This document shows positions 54,847-63,559 of a DNA stretch of 64,000 nt, one piece after another. Position 1 is the stretch's first letter. Every line of letters starts with the position of its first letter. Under the pieces are notes generated by a model, which made no database searches, was not told the origin of the DNA, and saw only the letters and a list, made by a program, of their open reading frames with translations. The translations under genes were made by a program, and so were the position numbers. The stretch spans positions 62,001-126,000 of the forward strand of contig NZ_SLZF01000004.1 in NCBI RefSeq assembly GCF_004341515.1. Reading direction: 5' to 3'. The DNA is from Allobosea sp. BK604. GTDB taxonomy: Bacteria; Pseudomonadota; Alphaproteobacteria; Rhizobiales; Beijerinckiaceae.

Positions 54847-55110
54847 ATGCGCATTGCGAGATATTCCGGCGCGGGCGCCCTCGCTGCCGTCCTGTTGCTC
54901 GCGCTCGGCGCATCCGCGCTCGCGGAGGTCCGCTTCGGCAACAATGTCCGCGTCGGCGGGCATGATTTCTCGAACCGGACCTATGACCGCAGGAATCGCG
55001 CGGTGATCCATCTCTATGACCGCACGCCGCGCAATCCCGGCTGCGTCTGGCGTGCCGACGGGCGCGGCGGCCGCGTGCAGGTCTGCCACCTGCGCCGCAA
55101 GCCGCGCTAG
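54847..55110 (+). CDS. Small secreted basic protein of unknown function
   Basis: 87 aa. Signal peptide to about residue 26 (LLLALGASALA). The mature 60 residues are basic with two cysteines (NPGCVWRADGRGGRVQVCHLRR), likely a disulfide in the periplasm. A good Shine-Dalgarno (TGGAGGGA) precedes the ATG. It lies 44 bp after the DUF2778 gene and may share its transcript. I do not recognise the family. Confidence 0.75.
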   Translation: MRIARYSGAGALAAVLLLALGASALAEVRFGNNVRVGGHDFSNRTYDRRNRAVIHLYDRTPRNPGCVWRADGRGGRVQVCHLRRKPR

Positions 55111-55316
55111 CGCATTTTCGAGCGAAGTGGATACCGGTTCGCGTGAAGAAAATGCGTCAAAACAAATGGATAGAGCATTTTCGTGATTCGAAGAAACGCG
55201 GAAATGCTCTAGCGCATCGGCCCGAAAGGTGGATTGCGGTTTTCGGGAAAGCCGATGCGAAAGCAAGGAGCCGGATTCGATCGGGTTGAATCAATCCGAT
55301 CAAATCCGGCTCTAAA
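55110..55316 (+). repeat. Interspersed palindromic repeat family A, copy 3 (long form)
   Basis: Begins CGCATTTTCGAGCGAAGTGG at the stop codon of the preceding gene. It includes GATAGAGCATTTTCGTGATTCG...CGGAAATGCTCTAG, then the long tail GCGCATCGGCCCGAAAGG...AAATCCGGCTC. It nearly fills the gap to topA (55391) and lies between convergent genes. Confidence 0.8.
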
Positions 55317-55390
55317 CCATTGATAGAAGGCGCGGATCCGATCTGACCGCCTCGCGATCAGATCGGCGCGTACGCTGGCGCAGGCGCCGC

Positions 55391-58045
55391 TCAGTCCTTC
55401 GCCGCCGTCTTGGCCTTTGCCGGTGCCTTCTTGGCGGCGGCCTTGGGCGCAGCCTTCTTCGCCGGCGCTTTCGTGGCCTTCGCCTTGCCGCCCTTCGCGC
55501 CACCTTTGGCGCCGCCATTGGCTGCGGCCTTGGCATTGACCAGCTCGACCGCCTGTTCGAGCGTCAGCGTCTCCTGGGCCACGGCCTTCGGAAGGGTGGC
55601 GTTGACCTTGCCCCAGTTCACATAGGGCCCGTATTTCCCGGCGCGCACCACGAGCTTGCCGCCGTCCGGATGTTCGCCGAGCTCGCGCCCGGGGACCGCG
55701 GCAGCGCCGCGCCCGAAGCGCCCGCCCGCGCCGCTCTCCTTGGCGACGATCAGGTCGATGGCGCGATTGCCGCCGAGCTGGAGGACATCGTCATCCTTGT
55801 CGATATTGGCGTAGGTCTTGCCGTGCTGGACGTAAGGTCCGTAGCGGCCGATGCCGACCAGGATCGGCTCGCCGCTTTCGGGATGTTTCGCCACCTCCTT
55901 CGGCAACGCCAGCAAGGCCAGCGCCTTGTCGAGATCGACCGACGCCGCGCTCATGCCCTTGGGCAGGCTCTGGCGCTTCGGCTTCTCGCCCTCGCCGAGC
56001 TGGACATAAGGCCCGAAGCGGCCGTCGCGCAGCGTGACCTCGAGCTCGGTGACCGGATCCTTGCCGAGGATGCGCACGCCCGGCGTGCCCTGGCCGCCAT
56101 CCTGCGTCGCCTCGCCTTCGGCGGCGGGGATGGAGAGGGGGCGCGTATAGCGGCATTCCGGATAGTTGGAGCAGCCGACGAAGGCGCCGAACTTGCCGAG
56201 CTTGAGCGAAAGCTGGCCGGTGCCGCAGGTCGGGCAGATGCGCGGATCGCTGCCATCGCCCTTGGCCGGGAAGATGTGCTCGCCCAGGATCTCGTTCAGC
56301 GCGTCCAGGACCTCGGCGACGCGCAGCTCCTTGGTGCCGGCGATCGCCTTGGTGAACTCTTCCCAGAACTCGCGCAGCAGCGCCTTGTAGTCGATCTCGG
56401 CATTGGAGACGCGGTCGAGCTTCTCCTCCAGGCTCGCCGTGAAGTCATATTCGACATAGCGCTTGAAGAAGCTCTCGAGGAAAGCCGTGACCAGCATGCC
56501 CTTGTCCTCGGGCATCAGGCGCTTCTTCTCGATGCGCACATATTCGCGGTCGCGCAGCGTCGCCAGCGTCGCGGCATAGGTCGATGGCCGGCCGATGCCG
56601 AGCTCCTCCATGCGCTTGACCAGGCTCGCCTCGGAATAGCGCGGCGGCGGCTCGGTGAAATGCTGGTCGGCGGCGATGGCGCGCTTCTCCAGCGGGTCGC
56701 CGGCCTTCATCGGTGGCAGCTTCCTGCTGTCCTCGTCCTCCTCGTCGTCGCGGCTCTCCTGATAAAGCGTCAGGAAGCCGTCGAAGAGCACGACCTGGCC
56801 GGAGGCGCGCAGCTCGAGATTGCGGGCGCCGACCTTCGCCGCGACGTCGACGGTGGTGCGTTCGAGCTCGGCCGATTCCATCTGGCTCGCGATCGTGCGC
56901 TTCCAGATCAGCTCGTAGAGCTTGGCCTGTTCGGGCTCGAGATGGCGCGCGACCATGGCCGGCAGCCGGCCGAGATCGGTCGGGCGGATCGCCTCATGCG
57001 CCTCCTGGGCGTTCTTGGCCTTGACCGTGTATTTGCGCGGCACGTTCGGCACGTAGTTCTCGCCGAACTCCTTGCCGATGACGCGGCGGGCGGCGGCGAT
57101 GGCGCTGCCATCCATGTCGACGCCGTCGGTCCGCATATAGGTGATCAGGCCGACGGTCTCGCCGCCGATATCGACGCCCTCATAGAGCCGCTGCGCCACC
57201 TGCATGGTGCGGGCCGGCGCCATGCCGAGCTTGCGCGAGGCCTCCTGCTGCAGGGTCGAGGTCTGGAAGGGCGGGTAGGGGTGGCGCTTGACCGGCTTCG
57301 CCTCGACCTCGGCCACATTGAACAGCGCGCTCTCGAGCGCCTGCTTGAAGGCCTCGGCCTCGGCGCCCGTGCCGATATCGAGCCGGGTGATCTTCTTGCC
57401 GTCGGCGCCGACGAGGCGCGCATCGAAGGTCGCGCCGGTCTTGGTCGCCAGCGTCGCCACCAGCGACCAGTATTCCCGGGCCCGGAAGGCCTCGATCTCG
57501 CGCTCGCGGTCGCAGACCAGCCTGAGCGCGACCGATTGCACACGTCCGGCCGAGCGGGCACCGGGCAGCTTGCGCCAGAGCACCGGCGAGAGCGTGAAGC
57601 CGACGAGATAATCGAGTGCGCGCCGCGCCAGATAGGCGTCGACCAGCGCCTGGTCGACCTGACGCGGATTGGCCAGCGCCTTCTGCACGGCGTCCTTGGT
57701 CACGGCGTTGAAGGTGACGCGCTCGACCGGGATGCCCTTCAGCGCCCGCTTCTCGTTCAGCGCCTCCAGCACATGCCAGGAGATCGCCTCGCCCTCGCGA
57801 TCAGGGTCGGTGGCGAGGATCAGCTTCTCGGCGCCCTTGACCGCCTTGACGATCTCCGAGACCTGCTTGGCGCCGCGGCCCTCGATCTCCCAGAGCATCT
57901 TGAAGTCATGCTCTGGATCGACCGAGCCGTCTTTCGCCGGCAAGTCGCGAATATGCCCGAACGAGGCGATGACCTCGTAATCGGAGCCCAGATATTTATT
58001 GATCGTCTTGGCCTTGGCCGGCGACTCGACGACGAGGAGCTTCAT
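55391..58045 (-). CDS. topA: DNA topoisomerase I
   Basis: 884-aa type IA topoisomerase, which relaxes negative supercoils. The Toprim domain is N-terminal (MKLLVVESPAKAKTINKYLG, ATDPDREGEAISWHV). The catalytic Tyr303 lies in GLITYMRTDG. One C4 zinc finger follows (CPTCGTGQL...GCSNYPECRY), then at least three Topo_C repeats with FGPYVQ/YGPYV motifs, and a Lys/Ala-rich tail of about 50 residues suited to DNA binding. ATG 58045 begins exactly at the family's MKLLVVES. It is divergent from pyrB here. Confidence 0.96.
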   Translation of the reverse strand: MKLLVVESPAKAKTINKYLGSDYEVIASFGHIRDLPAKDGSVDPEHDFKMLWEIEGRGAKQVSEIVKAVKGAEKLILATDPDREGEAISWHVLEALNEKRALKGIPVERVTFNAVTKDAVQKALANPRQVDQALVDAYLARRALDYLVGFTLSPVLWRKLPGARSAGRVQSVALRLVCDREREIEAFRAREYWSLVATLATKTGATFDARLVGADGKKITRLDIGTGAEAEAFKQALESALFNVAEVEAKPVKRHPYPPFQTSTLQQEASRKLGMAPARTMQVAQRLYEGVDIGGETVGLITYMRTDGVDMDGSAIAAARRVIGKEFGENYVPNVPRKYTVKAKNAQEAHEAIRPTDLGRLPAMVARHLEPEQAKLYELIWKRTIASQMESAELERTTVDVAAKVGARNLELRASGQVVLFDGFLTLYQESRDDEEDEDSRKLPPMKAGDPLEKRAIAADQHFTEPPPRYSEASLVKRMEELGIGRPSTYAATLATLRDREYVRIEKKRLMPEDKGMLVTAFLESFFKRYVEYDFTASLEEKLDRVSNAEIDYKALLREFWEEFTKAIAGTKELRVAEVLDALNEILGEHIFPAKGDGSDPRICPTCGTGQLSLKLGKFGAFVGCSNYPECRYTRPLSIPAAEGEATQDGGQGTPGVRILGKDPVTELEVTLRDGRFGPYVQLGEGEKPKRQSLPKGMSAASVDLDKALALLALPKEVAKHPESGEPILVGIGRYGPYVQHGKTYANIDKDDDVLQLGGNRAIDLIVAKESGAGGRFGRGAAAVPGRELGEHPDGGKLVVRAGKYGPYVNWGKVNATLPKAVAQETLTLEQAVELVNAKAAANGGAKGGAKGGKAKATKAPAKKAAPKAAAKKAPAKAKTAAKD

Positions 58046-58273
58046 GGCGATTTCAGTCTCATAGGCGTTCGGCGAAGCAAGCACGGCTTGTGCCTGTTCC
58101 GCGGGGCGCCGGAATACCGTTTCGGAATTGCGCGCGAAAGTGGGTCAGCACGCCGGCCCTGTCAAATGGGGATTGCGGCATGAATGCAACAGTGGCTTGA
58201 CGATCAGCACTGTCGAAAGCCGCGGCAAGTGCCTTGCGCCCGACACGACTCAACCCTAAACAGCGATCTTCAA

Positions 58274-59218
58274 ATGACATCGCCAGCCCCGATCTATCCG
58301 CACCGCCACCTCCTCGGTATCGAGGGTTTGTCGCATTTGGATATCGAAGCGCTGCTTGACCGCGCCGAGGACTATGTCGCGCTCTCGCGGCAGGTCGAGA
58401 AGAAAACGGCGACGCTGCGCGGCCGCACCCAGATCAACCTGTTCTTCGAGCCGTCGACCCGGACGCAGGCCTCGTTCGAGCTCGCCGGAAAGCGCCTTGG
58501 CGCCGACGTCATGAACATGTCGGTCGCCTCTTCCTCGGTGAAGAAGGGCGAGACGCTGATCGACACCGCCGCGACGCTGAACGCGATGCGGCCGGACATC
58601 CTCGTCGTGCGCCATCATGCCGCCGGTGCCGTGAACCTGCTCGCCCGCAAGGTCGACTGCTCGGTGGTGAATGCCGGCGACGGCGCCCATGAGCATCCGA
58701 CCCAGGCGCTGCTCGATGCGCTCACCATCCGCCGCAACAAGGGCCGGATCGCCGGCCTCACTGTCGCCATCTGCGGCGATATCCTGCATTCGCGGGTGGC
58801 ACGCTCCAACATCATCCTGCTCAACGCGCTCGGCGCGAAAGTCAGGCTGATCGCGCCCTCGACCTTGTTGCCCGCGGGCATCGAACGCATGGGCCTTTCC
58901 GTCTTCACCGACATGAAGAAGGGCCTGGAAGGCGCTGATATCGTGATGATGCTCAGGCTCCAGCTCGAACGCATGCACGGCGCGTTCGTGCCCTCCTCGA
59001 AGGAATATTTCCGCTATTACGGGCTCGATCGCGAGAAGCTCGCCTTCGCCCAGCCCGATGCGCTGGTCATGCATCCCGGCCCGATGAATCGCGGCGTCGA
59101 GATCTCCTCCGAAGTCGCAGACGGCGCGCAGTCGCTGATCCGCGAGCAGGTCGAGATGGGTGTCGCCGTGCGCATGGCGGTCCTGGATGCGCTCGCGCAG
59201 CACCTGCCGAATGGCTGA
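58274..59218 (+). CDS. pyrB: Aspartate carbamoyltransferase catalytic subunit
   Basis: 314-aa enzyme that makes carbamoyl-aspartate in pyrimidine synthesis. The carbamoyl-phosphate motif [15 protein letters not shown], the loop [27 protein letters not shown] and [12 protein letters not shown] are all present. The ATG at 58274 is clear, though no strong Shine-Dalgarno is visible. A small membrane-protein gene follows after 5 bp, then a dihydroorotase-like gene. In several bacteria PyrB forms a complex with an inactive dihydroorotase-like protein, as may be the case here. Confidence 0.96.
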   Translation: MTSPAPIYPHRHLLGIEGLSHLDIEALLDRAEDYVALSRQVEKKTATLRGRTQINLFFEPSTRTQASFELAGKRLGADVMNMSVASSSVKKGETLIDTAATLNAMRPDILVVRHHAAGAVNLLARKVDCSVVNAGDGAHEHPTQALLDALTIRRNKGRIAGLTVAICGDILHSRVARSNIILLNALGAKVRLIAPSTLLPAGIERMGLSVFTDMKKGLEGADIVMMLRLQLERMHGAFVPSSKEYFRYYGLDREKLAFAQPDALVMHPGPMNRGVEISSEVADGAQSLIREQVEMGVAVRMAVLDALAQHLPNG

Positions 59219-59223
59219 GCCCG

Positions 59224-59472
59224 ATGGAGCTCTTCCTAGCCTGGCTGTTGCGACAGATGCGCCGTGCGCGCGTCGTCTTCATCGGACTTTATCTGGTCAG
59301 CGCGGCAGGCTTCCTCCTGGCCGATCCGCGCTCCGGCTGGACATGGTTCATCGTCATTGCCGGGGCGCTGCTCTGCCTGCTCTTCTGGGGGCTGGTCGCG
59401 TTCTGGACGATGGTCTTCACCGATAAGCACAACCCTGCCTCCGACGACGGGACCCGCCGCGAAAATGCCTGA
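59224..59472 (+). CDS. Small membrane protein between pyrB and pyrC-like gene
   Basis: 82 aa with two hydrophobic segments (about 17-33, VFIGLYLVSAAGFLLA, and 40-64, WFIVIAGALLCLLFWGLVAFWTMVF) separated by a short polar turn, and a hydrophilic tail. I do not recognise a family. It starts 5 bp after the pyrB stop and overlaps the next gene by 8 bp, so it is translated as part of the operon. Its role is unknown. Confidence 0.7.
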   Translation: MELFLAWLLRQMRRARVVFIGLYLVSAAGFLLADPRSGWTWFIVIAGALLCLLFWGLVAFWTMVFTDKHNPASDDGTRRENA

Positions 59473-60766
59473 GATGCGCGAGCTTGCGATCGTCAACGCC
59501 CTGCTGGTCGATCCGGCTTCGGGCCGGCAGCAGCATGGTTCGCTGCTGCTGCGCGGCGGCGCCATCGCCGATATCGCCTGGGGCGGCGCACCGGCGACGG
59601 GCGAGGGCGTGAAGCGGCTCGATGCCAGCGGGCTCGTCGTCGCGCCCGGCCTCGTCGACCTGCGCGCCTATCTCGGCGAGCCCGGCGCCGAATTCCGCGA
59701 GACGCTCGGCACCGGCTCGCATGCCGCTGCCGCCGGCGGCGTCACCACCATCGTCTGCCGGCCCGATACCGACCCGCCGATCGACGATCCCGCCATCATC
59801 GATTTCATCAAGCGCCGCGCCCGCGACAAGGCGATTGTCAATGTCCTGCCGGCCGCCGCGCTGACCAAGGGCATTGCGGGCCGGGAGATCACCGAGTTCG
59901 GCCTGCTGCTCGAAGCCGGCGCCGTCGCCTTCACCGATGGCGCCAAGGCGGTGAAGAACCCGCAGGTCATGCGCCGTGCCATGACCTATGCGCGCGATTT
60001 CGACGCGCTGCTGATGAACCATGTCGAGGATCCGGACCTGCTCGGCGCCGGCGTGATGAACGAAGGCGAATTCGCCAGCCGCAAGGGCCTGCCGGGCATT
60101 CCGGTCGAGGCCGAGACGGTCATGCTCGAACGCGATATCCGCCTCGCCCGGGCGACCGGGGCGCGCTACCACGCCGCGATGATCTCCTGCGCCGAATCGG
60201 TCGAACTCGTGCGCCGGGCCAAGGCGGAAGGCGTCCGCATCACCTGCGGCGTCTCGATCAACAACCTGACGCTGAACGAGAACGATGTCGGCGACTACCG
60301 CACCTTCTGCAAGGTCTCGCCGCCGCTGCGCCATGAGGACGAGCGCCTCGCCATGGTCGAGGCCCTGGCCGAGGGCGTGATCGACGTCATCGTCTCCGAC
60401 CACGACCCGCAGGATGTCGAGACCAAGCGCCAGCCCTTCAGCGAGGCGGCCAATGGCGCGCTCGGCATCGAGACCATGCTCTCGGCGTCGCTGCGGCTGG
60501 TCCATGCCGGGCAGATCGAGCTGCCGGCCCTGCTCGGCGCGCTCTCGTCACGCCCGGCCGAATTGCTCGGCCTGCGCTGCGGCAGGCTGGCGGCGGGAGC
60601 GCCTGCCGACCTGATGCTGCTCGATCCCGACGCGCCCTATGTCGTGGACAAGCGCAAGCTCAAGTCGCGCGCCAAGAACTCGCCCTTCGACGAGGCGCGG
60701 CTGCAGGGGTTGGTGCAGACGACTTTGGTTGCCGGAGCAGTGGTCTACGAGGCCGAGCCGGTCTAG
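59465..60766 (+). CDS. pyrC: Dihydroorotase-like protein, probably non-catalytic
   Basis: 433-aa amidohydrolase of the PyrC (type I) family. The fold is clear, but several metal ligands are missing. The usual HxH at DxHVHLREPG reads VDLRAYLGEPG, and the HVST histidine reads AMISCAESV; the Asp of SDHDPQ and the His of MNHVED remain. This matches the inactive dihydroorotase-like subunits (PyrC-prime) that partner PyrB in Pseudomonas. A true PyrC should then lie elsewhere in the genome. ATG 59465 overlaps the small membrane-protein gene by 8 bp. Confidence 0.9.
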   Translation: MPEMRELAIVNALLVDPASGRQQHGSLLLRGGAIADIAWGGAPATGEGVKRLDASGLVVAPGLVDLRAYLGEPGAEFRETLGTGSHAAAAGGVTTIVCRPDTDPPIDDPAIIDFIKRRARDKAIVNVLPAAALTKGIAGREITEFGLLLEAGAVAFTDGAKAVKNPQVMRRAMTYARDFDALLMNHVEDPDLLGAGVMNEGEFASRKGLPGIPVEAETVMLERDIRLARATGARYHAAMISCAESVELVRRAKAEGVRITCGVSINNLTLNENDVGDYRTFCKVSPPLRHEDERLAMVEALAEGVIDVIVSDHDPQDVETKRQPFSEAANGALGIETMLSASLRLVHAGQIELPALLGALSSRPAELLGLRCGRLAAGAPADLMLLDPDAPYVVDKRKLKSRAKNSPFDEARLQGLVQTTLVAGAVVYEAEPV

Positions 60767-60819
60767 TTTGATTGGTGGCCGCTCGAGTTTGGGCGGTGGC
60801 GGGGGGAGCTGGGAGCGGC

Positions 60820-61443
60820 ATGCCGGATGGATTGAACCTGGGCCTGTCCTGGCCCGTGCTGCTGGGCGCGCTCGTCATCGGCTATCTGCTCGGCTCGATC
60901 GCGTTCGGCATGGTCCTGACGCGGCTCAGCGGCGGGCCGGATCTGCGCAGCATCGGCTCGGGCAATATTGGCGCGACCAACGTCCTGCGTACCGGCAACA
61001 AGAAGCTCGCGGCGGCGACGCTCGCCGGCGACATGCTCAAGGGCACGGCGGCGGTCCTTCTTGCCACCTATCTCTTCGGCTCGCGCGAGGCCGGGTTGGT
61101 GGCGGGGCTCGGCGCCTTTCTCGGCCATCTCTTCCCGGTCTGGCTGAATTTCAAGGGCGGCAAGGGCGTCGCCACCTATCTCGGTATCCTGATCGGCGTG
61201 AAATTCTCGATCGCGCTGGTTTTCGCGGCGATCTGGCTGAGCATCGCCTATCTCACGCGTTATTCCTCGGTCTCGGCGCTGATCGCGAGCCTGCTGACGC
61301 CGCTGCTCCTCTGGTTCTGGGCCGGGCTGCCCCAGGCGGCCGTGCTGATGGGCGTGCTCAGCCTGCTGCTCTGGTTCATGCATCGCGAGAACATCGCCCG
61401 GCTGCTGTCCGGCAGCGAGGGCAAGATCGGCCAGAAGGGCTGA
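60820..61443 (+). CDS. plsY: Glycerol-3-phosphate acyltransferase PlsY
   Basis: 207-aa polytopic inner-membrane enzyme that acylates glycerol-3-phosphate using acyl-phosphate in phospholipid synthesis. The three family motifs are visible: GSIAFG...[35 protein letters not shown], and the C-terminal [11 protein letters not shown]. The start ATG at 60820 has GGGAGC upstream. It lies 53 bp after the pyrC-like gene and 6 bp before dprA. This gene order is common in Rhizobiales. Confidence 0.95.
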   Translation: MPDGLNLGLSWPVLLGALVIGYLLGSIAFGMVLTRLSGGPDLRSIGSGNIGATNVLRTGNKKLAAATLAGDMLKGTAAVLLATYLFGSREAGLVAGLGAFLGHLFPVWLNFKGGKGVATYLGILIGVKFSIALVFAAIWLSIAYLTRYSSVSALIASLLTPLLLWFWAGLPQAAVLMGVLSLLLWFMHRENIARLLSGSEGKIGQKG

Positions 61444-61449
61444 CGCGGC

Positions 61450-62670
61450 ATGGCCGCCGTCGTGCTCACCGAGCGCCAGCGCCTCGATTGGCTCCGCCTG
61501 ATCCGCAGCGAGAGCATCGGCCCGCGCAGCTTCCGCGCCCTGTCCACCCGTTTCGGCAGCGTCTCGGCGGCGCTGGAGGCCTTGCCCGAGCTCGCACGCA
61601 GCGCCGGCCGCAGCATCCGCATCTGCAGCATGGCCGAGGCCGAACGCGAATTCGAAGCCCTGCGCCGGCTGCGCGGCCGCTTCATCGCGCTGGGCGAGCC
61701 GCACTATCCGGTGCCGCTGCAGGCGATCGATTCCGCCCCGCCGCTCATCTCCGTGCTCGGCGAGCCGGCGGCGCTGCTGCGCCCCTGCGTCGCACTGGTC
61801 GGCTCGCGCAACGCCTCGGTCGCCGGGCTGAAATTCACCGCGAAACTGGCGCAGGAGCTCGGCGATGCCGGCTTCGTCATCGTCTCCGGCCTGGCGCGCG
61901 GGATCGATACGGCCGCCCATAGCGCCAGCCTGGCGACGGGAACCGTCGCGGTGCTGGCCGGCGGGCTCGACGAGGTCTACCCGCCGCAGAATCTCGGACT
62001 GTTCGAGCGCCTGCAGGGCAACGGCGCCGCAATCAGCGAGATGCCTTTGGGCTGGGCGCCGCGCGGCCGCGATTTTCCGCGCCGCAACCGGCTGGTCTCG
62101 GGGCTGGCGCTCGGCACGGTCGTGGTCGAGGCCGCGCATAAATCGGGCTCGCTCATTACCGCCCGCTTCGCCAATGAGCAGGGCCGCCAGGTCTTCGCGG
62201 TGCCCGGCTCGCCGCTCGATCCGCGCGCCGAAGGCGGCAACCACCTCATCCGCGAAGGGGCGACGCTGTGCTCCGAGGCCTCGCATGTCATCGAGGCGCT
62301 TACGCCCCTGCTGCGTCCGGACGCAGCATTTCCGCACGCCACGACCTGGATCCGGGAGGAGGGGCGCGCCGGCGAGGCCGAGCCGCTCTGGGACGAGCTC
62401 GACCTGCCCGAGGTCGCCCCGGCGCCGCAGACCGCCACGCTCTCGGCTGCGGATTGGGGCGAGCCGGCTGAAGCGTTGGCGCCGCAGGATGGCGGCGATC
62501 TTCTGCGCGTCAGCTTGCTCGGCCTGCTTGGTCCGGCCCCGGTATCGGTCGATGATCTCGTTCGCGCCAGCGGCCGCCCGGCCAGGGATGTCAGCCGGGC
62601 GTTGCTCGAGCTCGAACTCGACGGCACGGTCCTGCGCCATCCCGGCGGCACGCTCAGCCGCGCCATCTGA
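61450..62670 (+). CDS. dprA: DNA processing protein DprA
   Basis: 406-aa DprA/Smf protein, which loads RecA on incoming single-stranded DNA. The Rossmann-like core is clear ([71 protein letters not shown]). An N-terminal helical region and a C-terminal winged helix ([33 protein letters not shown]) complete it. The initiating ATG follows plsY by 6 bp. A family-A repeat begins 12 bp after its stop. Confidence 0.95.
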   Translation: MAAVVLTERQRLDWLRLIRSESIGPRSFRALSTRFGSVSAALEALPELARSAGRSIRICSMAEAEREFEALRRLRGRFIALGEPHYPVPLQAIDSAPPLISVLGEPAALLRPCVALVGSRNASVAGLKFTAKLAQELGDAGFVIVSGLARGIDTAAHSASLATGTVAVLAGGLDEVYPPQNLGLFERLQGNGAAISEMPLGWAPRGRDFPRRNRLVSGLALGTVVVEAAHKSGSLITARFANEQGRQVFAVPGSPLDPRAEGGNHLIREGATLCSEASHVIEALTPLLRPDAAFPHATTWIREEGRAGEAEPLWDELDLPEVAPAPQTATLSAADWGEPAEALAPQDGGDLLRVSLLGLLGPAPVSVDDLVRASGRPARDVSRALLELELDGTVLRHPGGTLSRAI

Positions 62671-62682
62671 GTGCGCCAGCCT

Positions 62683-62784
62683 GGAGCATTTTCGAGCGAA
62701 GTGGACACCGATTCGCGTGAAGAAAATGCGTCAAAACAAAGGGATAGAGAATTTTCGCGATTCGGAGAAACGCGGAGATGCTCT
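62683..62784 (+). repeat. Interspersed palindromic repeat family A, copy 4
   Basis: 102 bp from GAGCATTTTCGAGCGAAGTG to GAGATGCTCT, closely matching the core of the copies at 53203 and 55110. It lacks the long tail. It lies between the convergent dprA and small-protein genes, overlapping the latter's last codons by 2 bp. Confidence 0.8.
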
Positions 62785-63046
62785 ATCTGTCGCGCCAGCG
62801 CTGTGCCTGCGTGCTGGCTTCCTGCCGGGCCATGTCGAGGAAATAGAACAGGTGCTGCAGTTCGGCCGCGCGTGCCATCACGCCCATCTCGGCGAGCAAT
62901 TGCTCGATATAGCGCGCAGCCTCGAAGCGAAGCCAGCGCTGCTGGTCCTGCGGACAATCGAGCGGATCGTTGGCAGGTAGTTGCGGTCTGATGAAAGCCC
63001 CGGCTTCGCCGGAGCGAACGGCCTCGTTCGTGCTCTCGGGCTGCAT
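62783..63046 (-). CDS. Small conserved-looking protein, paralogue of the next gene
   Basis: 87 aa, no signal peptide or membrane segment, mostly helical by composition. The C-terminal 40 residues (YIEQLLAEMGVMARAAELQHLFYFLDMARQEASTQ) match the protein at 63112-63405, so the two are tandem paralogues. That similarity is the main evidence it is a real gene. Family not recognised. Its transcript end lies within the family-A repeat. Confidence 0.7.
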   Translation of the reverse strand: MQPESTNEAVRSGEAGAFIRPQLPANDPLDCPQDQQRWLRFEAARYIEQLLAEMGVMARAAELQHLFYFLDMARQEASTQAQRWRDR

Positions 63047-63111
63047 GGCATGTCTCTCGCGTGTGCACGGAGAAATCTACAACCTTTGATTTAATGAATC
63101 GTGATCGGCTC

Positions 63112-63405
63112 TTAGTCGAGATCGGTCTTGCTTTTCCGGTTCTCGACCTGGGTCGAGGCTTCGAGCCGCGCCATGTCGATGAAATAGGCCAGTCCCTCCA
63201 GCTCGGCCCCCTGGGCCATCGCACGCAGCTCGATGCACATGCTCTGGATATACTCGGCCACCTTGAGCTGGTGCTGATCCTGCTCGTCCGAGGTCATCGC
63301 GGCGAAGGACAGATCGGAGCGCAGCATCTCCGCCTTGGCTTCCCTGGCTTCGGCATCATTGACGTTTGCTGCTTTTCCGGCCGGCTTCTCGTCTCGCGAA
63401 TTCAT
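63112..63405 (-). CDS. Small conserved-looking protein, paralogue of the preceding gene
   Basis: 97 aa, hydrophilic N-terminal half rich in Ala, Glu and Lys, then a predicted helical core (YIQSMCIELRAMAQGAELEGLAYFIDMARLEASTQ) shared with the 87-aa protein 65 bp downstream. AAAGG precedes the ATG at 63405. The conserved pattern AELxxLxYFxDMARxEASTQ suggests a shared interaction surface. Function unknown. Confidence 0.75.
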   Translation of the reverse strand: MNSRDEKPAGKAANVNDAEAREAKAEMLRSDLSFAAMTSDEQDQHQLKVAEYIQSMCIELRAMAQGAELEGLAYFIDMARLEASTQVENRKSKTDLD

Positions 63406-63559
63406 GGCGACATGCCTTTCGCAGGCGCCGGAACGGGTCCGCGCGCGACTGTCTCATTTCCAGACAATTGCCAACAAACTGCCGTCCACGCAATCTCTGC
63501 GTGCATGATATTCCAGCTGCAACTGAATTATCCGGGGAGCAAGTTACCCGAGGAGCAGA

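Noticed and set aside
55670..58183. Plus-strand frame of 837 codons opposite topA
   Set aside because: topA has complete domains on the minus strand; the opposite frame has no recognisable motif and starts within topA.
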